This document shows positions 6,902 through 15,153 of a stretch of 19,869 nt of DNA, piece by piece (position 1 is the first letter of the stretch; every line of letters begins with the position of its first letter). The translations under genes and the position numbers were made by a program. The notes under the pieces were generated by a model. It was not told the origin of the DNA, did not search any database, and saw only the letters and a list, made by a program, of their open reading frames with translations. The DNA is from JADGQM01 sp964505935 (GTDB lineage Bacteria; Desulfobacterota; Syntrophobacteria; Syntrophobacterales; Syntrophobacteraceae), in NCBI GenBank assembly GCA_964505935.1, contig CAZDKX010000055.1, forward strand, positions 1-19,869. The letters are read 5' to 3'.

Positions 6902-8986
6902 TCACAGGTGCTTGGCGATCGAAATGAAAAAGGTGGTCCCTTTCCTGGTCCTCGGTTCCACCCACACCCTGCCGCCATGCTGGGCGGCGATTTCCTTGAC
7001 AATGGTCAGGCCCAGACCTGCCCCTTCCACCCCCCGCGACGTTTCGTCACGCTGGAAGGCCCCGAAGATTTTCTCCGCATCCTCGGCCTTCAATCCCTTG
7101 CCGTCATCACTGACTGAAAAAATGTGGAAATCCTCCACCTCTTCGTAGGCTGTCCAGATCCTGCTCAGCCGCTCTCCTCCGTACTTCAGGGCATTGTCCA
7201 CCAGATTTCTGAAGGCCCTCAGCAGCGATAGCCGGTCCGCCTTAACTTCCACCGCCTCAGGCATGCGCCAATCGATTTGTCGCAAGCTGAGCTGCGCCGA
7301 AAACTCGTCCTTCAGCATTTGCAGGACCTCTCTGACGTTCACCCGTTCTAGGGACAGGCAAGCTTCTTTGGTGGCGATGTACACGTTGATCTTATCGACG
7401 AGGGCGGCAATGTGTTCCGACACCTTGAGGATCTGGTCGCAGTAGACTCTGCCTCTTTCATCAAGCACCTCACGGGTGTGCTTGCTCAAGCGCTTGGTCA
7501 GACCGTGAATACCGATTGCCGGGCTTTTGAGATCGTGCGCCACGGAGTAGGCAAAAAACTTGAGCTTGTCAGAGGCAGCTTTCAGCGCCTCTTCCGCCCG
7601 TCGGCGTTCCTCCACTTCACGTGTCAACTGCTCATTGGCTCTGGCCAGTTCCGCGGTACGTTCCTTCACCAAATCCTCGAGGTGATCGCGATAGCGCTCC
7701 AATTCATGTTCCGTCCGCTTCCGGTCCGTGATATCGACCATCACGCCGACCAGTCCGGCCACCCGGCCCTCCAGGTCCGTGAAGGTCCCTTTCGTGAAGA
7801 AGACGTCATGGTTGGTGCCGTCCGCATGCCGGACCATGGCCTCATAGCACTGCACTCCAGGTTCCCGAAACAAGGCCTGGTCGGCTTCATGGTAGCGGTC
7901 GGCCAACTCCCGGGGAGCGATGTCGTGGAAGGTTCTGCCAATGAGGTCCGTCTTGCGCCGGCCGATATAGGCTTCGAAGGAAGCGTTGCAGCCAAGGTAC
8001 CGACCTTCCCGGTCTTTATAGAAGATCGGGCTGGGGATGGTATCGATCATGGTCTGCTGAAAGTTGAGTTGCTGCCTTATGGCGTCTTCCGCCCGTTTAC
8101 GCTCGGTGACGTCGCGTTGCAGGCCCCAGGCCCGCATCAGAAAGCCGTTTTCCACCATACCGACGAAACTGCTCACAAACGCGCGCTTATGCCTCCGAAC
8201 GCCGGTTTCGTAAGGTTCCGAGTCGACCAGGCGATAGCCGCCGCGAATGAAGGTACGAATGAGCGCAATGATGCGGGGATCACTGGGCTGGAGGAGTTGG
8301 GGAAGGCGAACCTCCCTGAGCTCTTCGGCTTTCGTTCGGCCATGCATCCGCGCATAGGCATCATTGCATTCGCCCAGATAGCCGTACTGAAAGATGCCCT
8401 GAATCTGCTCATCCTCCGGCAGCAGGATCGATAACGGTTGCTCCAGTTCGATGCGGCAGATTCCCTCGGAACTGTTGGCAACAAACGAGCCGTATCGCGC
8501 CTGACTTTCCCGCAGCGCCATTTCCACCCGCTGGCGCTCGGCGATTTCCTCTTGGAGACGGACATTCTGCAGGGAGAGCTGCTTTTGCAGCGCATGCACG
8601 GCCATGTGCGTCTGGACCCGCGCCAGGACTTCTTCCAACTGCAGGGGCTTGGTGACGTAATCCACCCCTCCCGCCCGGAAGCCTTTGACCTTGTCGGCCG
8701 TATCGGTCAGACCGGTGAGGAAGATGATCGGAACGTTGCGGGTCCGCTCATCCGCCTTCAACTGCGCACAGACCTCATAGCCGTCAAGACCGGGCATCTT
8801 GATGTCCAGCAGCACCAGGTCGGGGAGCGCCGACCGCACAAACCGCAGCGCCATCTCGCCCCGGGAGGCGGGATGGACGGTGTAGCCTTCCTCGGTCAGC
8901 ATATCGGTCAGCAGCCGAAGACTCGCCAGGTCATCATCCACAAGGAGGATGCTGCCTCGGTGCCTCCCTGTCTTTTCTTCCTTCAT
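6902..8986 (-). CDS. Hybrid sensor: receiver, two PAS domains, histidine kinase
   Basis: A cytoplasmic signalling protein of 694 residues with no membrane segment. The N-terminal receiver domain (about 12-130) has the acidic pocket VDDD (16-19), phospho-acceptor Asp61 in LLDIKMPG, Thr91 and Lys113 in VTKP. A first PAS region follows (about 160-300, ending GLQRDVTERKRAE). A second PAS/PAC (about 305-425) ends VGVMVDITDRKRTE. A coiled-coil linker (425-475) leads to the kinase H-box FAYSVAHDLKSPA with His484. The ATPase domain has the N-box FRNLVDNALKYG (592-603), the G1 box SDDGKGL and the G2 box GAGLGL (655-660), all intact. No output regulator is adjacent, so phosphate may run from His484 to its own or another receiver. 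It lies between apgM and pyk in one operon. The ligand is unknown. Confidence 0.93.
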   Translation of the reverse strand: MKEEKTGRHRGSILLVDDDLASLRLLTDMLTEEGYTVHPASRGEMALRFVRSALPDLVLLDIKMPGLDGYEVCAQLKADERTRNVPIIFLTGLTDTADKVKGFRAGGVDYVTKPLQLEEVLARVQTHMAVHALQKQLSLQNVRLQEEIAERQRVEMALRESQARYGSFVANSSEGICRIELEQPLSILLPEDEQIQGIFQYGYLGECNDAYARMHGRTKAEELREVRLPQLLQPSDPRIIALIRTFIRGGYRLVDSEPYETGVRRHKRAFVSSFVGMVENGFLMRAWGLQRDVTERKRAEDAIRQQLNFQQTMIDTIPSPIFYKDREGRYLGCNASFEAYIGRRKTDLIGRTFHDIAPRELADRYHEADQALFREPGVQCYEAMVRHADGTNHDVFFTKGTFTDLEGRVAGLVGVMVDITDRKRTEHELERYRDHLEDLVKERTAELARANEQLTREVEERRRAEEALKAASDKLKFFAYSVAHDLKSPAIGIHGLTKRLSKHTREVLDERGRVYCDQILKVSEHIAALVDKINVYIATKEACLSLERVNVREVLQMLKDEFSAQLSLRQIDWRMPEAVEVKADRLSLLRAFRNLVDNALKYGGERLSRIWTAYEEVEDFHIFSVSDDGKGLKAEDAEKIFGAFQRDETSRGVEGAGLGLTIVKEIAAQHGGRVWVEPRTRKGTTFFISIAKHL

Positions 8987-9068
8987 CTGGTTGCTCCCAC
9001 ACCATCATCGGGCGAGAGGACCTCCCTTCCCTTCCCCATCACTAACCCGAAAGCGCTTTCAGCCGTTA

Positions 9069-10271
9069 TCAGGCGCCAAACTTCTGCAGCTTGTCGGCAT
9101 AGGCCAGCGCCAGCTGGATCAGCATCACCCCCGGGATGATCCCCCACATCCCCTTGGCACATGGCCTTTCGCCAAACTCGGTGACCTCGTCCGGGCGCGT
9201 GTTCCGCCCATGGAGCAGAAACGGAATGGGATGGTAAGAGTGGGCCTTCATCACCGCAGGGGTCGAATGGTCCCCGGTCACGATCAGCACGTCGGGGTGC
9301 AAATCCCTGACGAGAGGCATGAAGGCGTCTACCTTCTCGATCTCCGCCACCTTTGCCGCAAAGTCTCCGTCCTCGCCTCGAGAATCGGCATACTTATGGT
9401 GCACGAAAAAGAAATCATACTGACTCCAGCACTGCCGCAGCGCCGCGCCCTGATCGGCCAGGTTCGTCAATCCCTCGATGACGTCCATCCCCACCAGACG
9501 GCTCACCCCTTTGTAGTCCGGATAGACCGCCAGAGCCACGGGGCGCAACCCGAACCGCTCGCTCATGGAAGGAATAACGGGCAGCTCCGCAAAACCGCGC
9601 ATGAGGATGGCATTGGCCGGCTTCTGATCCTTCAGCAGTGTCAGCCCCTGGCGGACAAATTCTTTCGCCACCTCGGCAGTTCTGCTTCCTTCCGCGGTAA
9701 TTGGCTTCGGATCGAAGGCCGGCACACCGGTAGCCTGGGGATCGGTATCTTCAACCCGGTCGCACAGCCCCGCTCCCCGAAAGATGCCCACCGCGCGGTA
9801 GTCCTTTACCGGCCGGACGAACACCTCTACCCCGGGAATGCTCACCGCCCCGAGCACATCACACAGGCGCGCGCAGGTTTCGGTGGGGATACGGCCCGCA
9901 CGCCGATCGCTGATGTTTCCCTGGTCATCCCGAGTGGCAAAATTGATCCGCACCGCCACGTCCCCCGGCTGCATAGGGAAGGCGATACCCATGGCGGCCA
10001 CCACGCCTCGGCCCACGGGGTATTCAGTGGGTTGATACCCGAACAGGGCGAGATGACCGGGAGCCGACCCCGGAGTTATCCCGAACCCGACCGGCATATG
10101 CAGACCGCATTCCGCCTCCGCCGCCAGTTCATCAAGATATGGGGTCCGGGCAGTCTCAAGCTCCGTCCGGCCCCCCTTCTCGAATGGCAATCCTCCCAGA
10201 CCATCGATCACCATCAGCACGATTTTCCTCTCATTGGGGTGAAGCAGGCCTTTCAAAACGGTGTCACGCAT
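9069..10271 (-). CDS. apgM: Cofactor-independent phosphoglycerate mutase, archaeal type (ApgM)
   Basis: Interconverts 3- and 2-phosphoglycerate. It belongs to the alkaline phosphatase superfamily and is unrelated to GpmA. Its 400 residues fit the family. Metal and catalytic features are Asp23 in LMVIDGLGG, the nucleophile Ser69 in TPGSAPGHLALFGYQP and VTGDHSTPAVMKAHS (331-345) with Asp334, His335 and His344. The segment HHKYADSRGEDGDF (291-304) has Glu300 where archaeal homologues I recall have His (GHDG), so one metal ligand may differ. The start ATG 10269-10271 sits eight bases after an excellent AAGGAGGT site. It is 18 bases downstream of the DUF2950-like mini-gene and 82 bases upstream of the kinase gene. 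It catalyses a step close to that of Pyk (enolase lies between), two genes downstream. Confidence 0.92.
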   Translation of the reverse strand: MRDTVLKGLLHPNERKIVLMVIDGLGGLPFEKGGRTELETARTPYLDELAAEAECGLHMPVGFGITPGSAPGHLALFGYQPTEYPVGRGVVAAMGIAFPMQPGDVAVRINFATRDDQGNISDRRAGRIPTETCARLCDVLGAVSIPGVEVFVRPVKDYRAVGIFRGAGLCDRVEDTDPQATGVPAFDPKPITAEGSRTAEVAKEFVRQGLTLLKDQKPANAILMRGFAELPVIPSMSERFGLRPVALAVYPDYKGVSRLVGMDVIEGLTNLADQGAALRQCWSQYDFFFVHHKYADSRGEDGDFAAKVAEIEKVDAFMPLVRDLHPDVLIVTGDHSTPAVMKAHSYHPIPFLLHGRNTRPDEVTEFGERPCAKGMWGIIPGVMLIQLALAYADKLQKFGA

Positions 10272-10289
10272 GACACTTGCACCTCCTTG

Positions 10290-10412
10290 TCATTCGGTTT
10301 TCCGCCAGGTCTCATCAGGATCGAAGGTCTTCATACCGCCGGCGGCCCGGGCCGTATTTACGCCCAGGTCCTTCTCGTAGACCATTCCTTCCTGATTGAC
10401 GATAACAGTCAT
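10290..10412 (-). CDS. 40-aa protein resembling the C-terminal end of DUF2950 proteins
   Basis: The 40 residues from ATG 10410-10412 begin MTVIVNQEGMVYEKDLGVNT and end FDPDETWRKTE. From memory this closely matches the last 40 residues of DUF2950 proteins (typically about 300 residues, ending like MTFIVNQDGVVYEKDLGPDT, then FDPDSTW). The frame stays open upstream to 10562, but that part has no family character apart from SGIM just before the match. It is therefore either a truncated remnant or a small gene kept on its own. An AGGAGG lies 12 bases upstream of the ATG and can pair with CTCC downstream of it. The stop is 18 bases before apgM, whose ribosome site begins right after it. Nothing in the sequence gives a function. 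Confidence 0.45.
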   Translation of the reverse strand: MTVIVNQEGMVYEKDLGVNTARAAGGMKTFDPDETWRKTE

Positions 10413-10684
10413 GATACCGGAGAGCCTCCTGCAAAACCCCCTCAGGGCGTCACTCCGGCGAGGATGAATGGCTTCCCGCCAGACCGAAAACAGCCGGCAG
10501 GCCCCTGTAAATCTCGCGCTCATTTTCATCCCTACACTCGTCCAGGAGCGCCCTGAACTCACAGCAGATCATCGGCCCATAAAGGAAAGAGCGAAGCTTC
10601 CGCTGGTTGTTCAGCACCGAGAGATTGTCTGCCCGCACGGGTCCTGAACGGGTCAATCGATTGCCCTGATCAAACGCTTTGCCG

Positions 10685-10713
10685 ATTCTATCACGCGCGC
10701 TTTTCGAATTGAA
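10685..10713 (-). promoter_or_regulatory. Candidate leftward promoter for the apgM operon
   Basis: On the - strand, TTCAAT (10713-10708) is separated by 17 bases from TAGAAT (10690-10685), which carries an extended -10 (TGATAGAAT). The -35 box is weak (3 of 6). Transcription from here would leave a 5' leader of about 260 bases before the mini-gene and about 400 before apgM. Inferred from consensus only. Confidence 0.35.
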
Positions 10714-10788
10714 TGGAAAGTGAATAGTAATCGCCAACAATTTGCATCACCCCAGGACTATTCTCTTTGTCTCGCGACCGACTTCCCT

Positions 10789-10818
10789 CTGTGATCCACA
10801 TGCCATCTCTGCTATGAT
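10789..10818 (+). promoter_or_regulatory. Candidate rightward promoter for the HDOD operon
   Basis: TGCTATGAT at 10810-10818 is an extended -10 (TG, one base, then TATGAT). The upstream -35 region (around CTGTGA, 10789-10794) is poor, as is common with extended -10 promoters. The predicted leader before the start codon at 10903 is about 78 bases. Confidence 0.35.
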
Positions 10819-10902
10819 GGCGGCGAAAAAAGGTGTTGAAGGAACGGCGCTCCTGCCATCAGGAATACAGTCTGGCTTTCAGAAACCGGTTGGGAGGTTG
10901 GA

Positions 10903-12588
10903 ATGCTGTCAGACAAATCCGAGAAGAGCAGAATTCTGCAAAAGATCGCGGAGGGGGAGGGGCTCCCCTCGGCATCGCCGATCGTTGTTCGACTCCTCGA
11001 ACTGGCAGCAGACGAACGCTCATCAAGTGCAGATCTGGCAACGGTCATCGAACAGGACCCCGGGTTGACCACTCGCCTGCTCAAGGTTGCCAACACCGCC
11101 TTTTTTTCCGGTCCCCGCAAAGCGGCTTCCGTTTCCCAGGCCATTCTCCTGGTGGGGCACACCCGCCTTCGGGTGATGGCCCTATCTCTCTCCCTGCGTG
11201 ATTCTTTCCCCTTTGGCAAAGCGGGTGGCCTCGATTATGAATCCTTCTGGAAGACCTCCCTCTACCGGGCAATGATCGCTCAGGGCCTCGCGGAACAGAT
11301 GCCAGGGAACAAAACGGCACAGCTCGATGAGGTATTCACTGCCGCTCTGCTCCAGGAAATCGGCCTGCTGATGCTCTATCAGGTCTGTCCGGCACCGCTG
11401 AAGGCTTCCTTCCCCACCCTCTCGGCCCCCCTTGAAGAAATCCTCGCCTGGGAGCAACAGACCCTCGACCTCAACCACCGTCAGGTCGGCCACTATATTC
11501 TCAGGCGCTGGGGTTTTCCCGAAACCATTATCGAATGCCAAAAACACTACGGTCCGTCCGTGCTGGTCCAGGACCGCCCCGTCCTGGCTCAGGTGCTCGA
11601 GTTTGCCCGACTGGCGACCCAGGTCTTCTTCAGCGAACACCAGCAGTTCGAGGTCCTCAGGGAAAAGGCTCCCCTTCTCAATCTCCAGTACGATCAGATC
11701 GCCGACACGCTCTGCACCTCTTTTGCCCGGGTCGCGGAACTTGCGCAGCACTTTCAGCTCAAGGTGGACGCCACCCAGGATATGGTAGAGGTGATCGAAA
11801 AGGCCAATCGCACCCTGGTCAGAATCAACGATTCCCTCCAGACGAAGCTCGCCAAAGCCATGGAGCTCCTCTCGGAGAGTTCCCCTCACGGGGAGAAGGA
11901 CCTCTCACGGACCATCCACGACCAGCAGCGAACGGTCGGCCATGTCCTCGATGCCGTCGCCCATGAAATCAGAAATCCACTGATGGCGATTGGCGGTTTT
12001 GCCCAGCGTCTGGCCCGTGAAATCCGAGAAGCCAGCCAGTCCTCCCGGTATCTCAACATCATCATCCAGGAAGCCGAGCGCCTCCAGCAGGTGTTGCACG
12101 AGGTTTCTTCATTTTCCAAGGACTTCACACCAATCTGGGATGTGGGCGACCTCACGGCCACCCTCGAGGAGTCTCTCGGCGAACTGGAAGGCGGGCATGA
12201 ATTCCCCAACGTTACGGTTCTCAGGCGCTTTCCGCCGGCGGCAAGAATTTTTGTACGCTTTGACCCCGTGGCCATGAAGCTGGCCCTGCAGCTCACTCTC
12301 AAGACCATGGCCCAGCTCACCGGTGCTTCCGGGAAGGAGGTCGAAATCGCGGTCAGAATCCGGGAGACCTCACGCCGGGATTTTGTGTCAGTGGACTTCT
12401 GTGCACCACTGGGAGCCATACCGGAGGGCTCGCTGCAAGACCTGTTCGATGCAGATTTCTCTTCCCGAACCCTGGGAAAGGGCCTGGATTTCCTGCAGGC
12501 GTGGAAGATTGTCAAATCCCATGGCGGCAGTATCGAGAGTGAAAGCGCCCCGGATGGGAATCATCTGGTGGTGTCACTGCCTTTTTGA
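10903..12588 (+). CDS. HDOD-domain signalling protein with degenerate histidine-kinase C-terminus
   Basis: A soluble 561-residue protein. The N-terminal HDOD domain (about 15-210) has the typical LPSASPIVVRLLEL opening and IEQDPGLTTRLLKVAN (49-64). Its HD site is degenerate (LLQEIG at 149-154), as is usual for HDOD proteins, so no phosphodiesterase activity is expected. After a linker comes a clear dimerisation/H-box, LDAVAHEIRNPLMAIGGFAQRL (His354). The ATPase-like region (about 450-561) has lost its key residues. The N-box reads LALQLTLKTMAQL with Gln463 and Lys467 in place of Asn, the G1 Asp region reads CAPLGAIP, and the G2 box reads GKGLDF. The fold-level ending KSHGGSIESESAPDGNHLVVSLP persists. 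I infer a pseudokinase or phosphotransfer/scaffold protein. The start at 10903 follows GGGAGG. It is the first gene of the rightward operon. Confidence 0.88.
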   Translation: MLSDKSEKSRILQKIAEGEGLPSASPIVVRLLELAADERSSSADLATVIEQDPGLTTRLLKVANTAFFSGPRKAASVSQAILLVGHTRLRVMALSLSLRDSFPFGKAGGLDYESFWKTSLYRAMIAQGLAEQMPGNKTAQLDEVFTAALLQEIGLLMLYQVCPAPLKASFPTLSAPLEEILAWEQQTLDLNHRQVGHYILRRWGFPETIIECQKHYGPSVLVQDRPVLAQVLEFARLATQVFFSEHQQFEVLREKAPLLNLQYDQIADTLCTSFARVAELAQHFQLKVDATQDMVEVIEKANRTLVRINDSLQTKLAKAMELLSESSPHGEKDLSRTIHDQQRTVGHVLDAVAHEIRNPLMAIGGFAQRLAREIREASQSSRYLNIIIQEAERLQQVLHEVSSFSKDFTPIWDVGDLTATLEESLGELEGGHEFPNVTVLRRFPPAARIFVRFDPVAMKLALQLTLKTMAQLTGASGKEVEIAVRIRETSRRDFVSVDFCAPLGAIPEGSLQDLFDADFSSRTLGKGLDFLQAWKIVKSHGGSIESESAPDGNHLVVSLPF

Positions 12589-12604
12589 GTAATCCTGAGA
12601 GGAA

Positions 12605-13423
12605 ATGAGAGCGATGGTTCGTTTGCGATTTCAGTGGCAGCTCGTGATCGTCTTTTGTCTGGTGTGTTTTGGATGTTCCGGGACCTCAGGGATCCGCATC
12701 CCTAAAACTGCGCCGTCTTCAGAAACGGCCGGTCCTGCCCGGCCGACCCTCCCGGAGATTTCCGACTGGGGCTGGAGCGAACGGGTGGTCACGGAGGAGG
12801 AACTGGTCAAGCTCGAGATGATGGACCCGAACATGAACCCCACCGTCACCCACCGGATCCTGGCGCGACTCAACGGCAAGGCCGCCTATTACATCTACGA
12901 CGATATCCGGAAAGGCAAACCCTTACGGGTACCCAACGACTTCCGGGCCTACCAGAACTGGACCCCACTGCCTCAGCAGGCGGGACCGCTGGCGTCTTCC
13001 CCCAAGACCATCCTCGTGGTCAGGGACATCCCCTTCATCGGCTGGTATGAAAGCGGCAAGCTGGTGGGCGACTCCCTGGTGAGCCTGGGAAAACCGGGAG
13101 AGGAAACCGAAGTGGGGGTCTACCACATCCTCGACAAGGCGGTTGACAAGTACTCGCTGAGCTACCGCAACGACTTTGGGGAACCCGCGTGGATGCCCTG
13201 GGCCATGAGGATCTACGGCACGGTCTGGATCCATGCGGGGGATATCGCCGGCCCCTACTGCTCCCATGGCTGCATCATGCTGCCCATGGACCACGCCGAA
13301 AATCTGTACCGCTGGAGCGATGACCGGACGACGGTCGTCGTAGTCGAATCTCTGGCCATGCTGACCGCACCAACCCAGCCGGCCCAGCCGGCAAAGGCCA
13401 AGCCCAAGACAGCCAAAAGGTAG
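12605..13423 (+). CDS. L,D-transpeptidase (YkuD family), exported
   Basis: Its role is probably to crosslink peptidoglycan or attach protein to it in the periplasm. The catalytic motif lies at 208-226: WIHAGDIAGPYCSHGCIML, with His210, Ser220, His221 and the nucleophile Cys223, exactly as the YkuD pattern demands. The N-terminus has a basic start and hydrophobic core (WQLVIVFCLVCFGC). Cys24 could be a lipidation site, though the preceding residues (CFG) make a poor lipobox; simple Sec export is the alternative. The region 60-130 is unassigned, and the C-terminus is an Ala/Pro/Lys-rich tail. ATG 12605 sits almost on top of GAGAGGAA; ATG 12614, nine bases on, has better spacing and may be the true start. 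It lies 16 bases after the HDOD gene and 30 before pgi, so it is co-transcribed with both. Confidence 0.9.
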   Translation: MRAMVRLRFQWQLVIVFCLVCFGCSGTSGIRIPKTAPSSETAGPARPTLPEISDWGWSERVVTEEELVKLEMMDPNMNPTVTHRILARLNGKAAYYIYDDIRKGKPLRVPNDFRAYQNWTPLPQQAGPLASSPKTILVVRDIPFIGWYESGKLVGDSLVSLGKPGEETEVGVYHILDKAVDKYSLSYRNDFGEPAWMPWAMRIYGTVWIHAGDIAGPYCSHGCIMLPMDHAENLYRWSDDRTTVVVVESLAMLTAPTQPAQPAKAKPKTAKR

Positions 13424-13453
13424 CCTGTATCAACCCTGACAAAGGATACCCCC

Positions 13454-15109
13454 ATGCTGCAAAGGATCGATCCGACCAGGACCCGAAGCTGGCAGAAGCT
13501 TCTCGATCATTCTGACCAGATGAAGCCCATCCCCATGAAGACCCTCTTCGCCCAGGGCCCGGAACGATTTTCCCGGTTCAGCCTCCGTTTCGGCGATATC
13601 CTGGTGGATTTCTCCAAAAATCGGATCACGGAAGAAAGCCTTGACCTGCTGCTTGAGCTGGCCGAGGAAACCGAGCTGAGCGATGCCGTCCGGCGGATGT
13701 TCGCCGGCGACCGCATCAACGAAACCGAAGGGCGGGCGGTCCTGCACACCGCGCTGCGCAATTTCGGAGAGCGGCCGGTCCTGGTGGACGGGGTGGACGT
13801 CATGCCGGCCGTCAAGGCGGTTCTCCAACAGATGGCGACGTTTTCCGGCCGGGTCGTCTCGGGGGAATGGCGCGGCTTCACCGGCAGGCGCATCACCGAT
13901 CTTGTCAATATCGGCATTGGCGGCTCGGATCTCGGGCCGGTGATGGTGACCGAATGCCTGCGACCCTATGCCAAACCGGGACTCGCCGTCCATTTCGTGT
14001 CAAATGTGGACGGCACCCACCTCACTGAGACGCTCAAGGGGCTCGATCCGGCAACCACGCTCTTCCTCATCGCCTCGAAGACCTTCACCACCCAGGAAAC
14101 CATGACCAATGCGTTTTCCGCGAGGTCCTGGTTCCTGGACAAGGCCCAAGACCCGCTCCACATCGCCCGGCATTTCGTGGCCATCTCCACCAATGCCGAA
14201 AAGGTCGAAGCCTTCGGGATCGACCGGAATAACATGTTCGTCTTCTGGGACTGGGTGGGGGGACGCTATTCGCTGTGGTCGGCCATCGGGTTATCGATTG
14301 CCTGTTTCATCGGCTACGAAAACTTCGAAGAGCTCCTGCGGGGGGCTCATGACATGGACGAGCATTTCCGGAACACGCCTTTTCGTCGCAATGTCCCCGT
14401 GATCCTGGCGCTCCTGGGAATCTGGTACAACAATTTCTTCGGCGCCCAAACCGAGGCCATTCTCCCCTATGACCAGTATATGCACCGTTTTCCGGCCTAT
14501 TTTCAGCAGGGCAATATGGAGAGCAACGGGAAATCCGTCGATCGCGGCGGGGAGAGGGTGAGCTACGAAACCGGCCCCATTATCTGGGGGGAACCCGGCA
14601 CCAACGGCCAGCACGCCTTCTATCAACTCATCCATCAGGGCACCAAGCTGATCCCGGCCGATTTCCTGGCCCCGGCCATCAGCCACAATCCCCTGGGTGA
14701 CCATCACCCGATCCTGCTTTCCAACTTTTTTGCCCAAACCGAAGCGCTCATGAACGGGAAGAGCCGCGAGGAAGTCGTCGCGGAACTCCGCAGGGAAGGA
14801 AAAGACGAGGACGTCATCGAACGCCTCTGTCCCTACCGGGTCTTTGCAGGCAACAAACCCACCAATTCGATTCTCTTCAGGAAATTGACCCCCCGCGTGC
14901 TGGGCAGCCTCATCGCCATGTACGAGCACAAAATCTTTGTACAGGGGGTGATCTGGAACATCTTCAGCTTCGATCAGTGGGGGGTTGAGCTGGGCAAGCA
15001 GCTGGCCCAAAAGATTCTTCCTGAACTGGCCGGCGACGAGCCCGTAGCTGCTCACGATGCCTCGACCAACGGCTTGCTCAACACCTACAAAGAGTTCAGA
15101 AAGGCTTAG
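13454..15109 (+). CDS. pgi: Glucose-6-phosphate isomerase
   Basis: Interconverts glucose 6-phosphate and fructose 6-phosphate. Its 551 residues match the long bacterial/eukaryotic form. Landmarks include VNIGIGGSDLGP (151-162), SKTFTTQET (208-216) for phosphate binding and WVGGRYSLWSAIGL (267-280) with Arg271. Also present are QGNMESNGKSV (352-362) with catalytic Glu356, GTNGQHAFYQLIHQGTKLIP (382-401) with His387, and FDQWGVELGKQLA (506-518) with Lys515. The start ATG 13454 has AAAGGA eight bases upstream. It is third in the rightward unit after the HDOD protein and the L,D-transpeptidase. With apgM and pyk it makes three sugar-phosphate/glycolysis genes within 10 kb, but not in one operon. 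No strong terminator follows. Confidence 0.96.
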   Translation: MLQRIDPTRTRSWQKLLDHSDQMKPIPMKTLFAQGPERFSRFSLRFGDILVDFSKNRITEESLDLLLELAEETELSDAVRRMFAGDRINETEGRAVLHTALRNFGERPVLVDGVDVMPAVKAVLQQMATFSGRVVSGEWRGFTGRRITDLVNIGIGGSDLGPVMVTECLRPYAKPGLAVHFVSNVDGTHLTETLKGLDPATTLFLIASKTFTTQETMTNAFSARSWFLDKAQDPLHIARHFVAISTNAEKVEAFGIDRNNMFVFWDWVGGRYSLWSAIGLSIACFIGYENFEELLRGAHDMDEHFRNTPFRRNVPVILALLGIWYNNFFGAQTEAILPYDQYMHRFPAYFQQGNMESNGKSVDRGGERVSYETGPIIWGEPGTNGQHAFYQLIHQGTKLIPADFLAPAISHNPLGDHHPILLSNFFAQTEALMNGKSREEVVAELRREGKDEDVIERLCPYRVFAGNKPTNSILFRKLTPRVLGSLIAMYEHKIFVQGVIWNIFSFDQWGVELGKQLAQKILPELAGDEPVAAHDASTNGLLNTYKEFRKA

Positions 15110-15153
15110 AGGCTGAATAAGAGCATCATACCTGCCTGGCAATCATTTTTTTC

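Larger units (their letters stand above)
10413..10902. other. Divergent intergenic region between the leftward and rightward operons
   Basis: 490 bases between the DUF2950-like mini-gene (leftward) and the HDOD gene (rightward). A leftward 96-codon frame (10450-10740) overlaps the candidate promoter and resembles nothing I know, so I do not call it. The region contains candidate extended -10 promoters on both strands. I see no convincing palindromic operator or riboswitch. Confidence 0.6.

Noticed and set aside
6873..6965. Longer start for pyruvate kinase (31 extra residues)
   Set aside because: It would overlap the kinase gene and adds sequence unlike any pyruvate kinase; ATG 6872 gives the canonical N-terminus THKTKIVCTIGPA.
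10450..10740. Leftward 96-codon frame in the divergent intergenic region
   Set aside because: No recognisable motif, no ribosome site that I can see, and it overlaps the best candidate promoter.
15128..15152. Possible rho-independent terminator after pgi (T-run at 15146-15152)
   Set aside because: The only upstream pairing is TGCC/GGCA with a one-base loop, which cannot form a hairpin.
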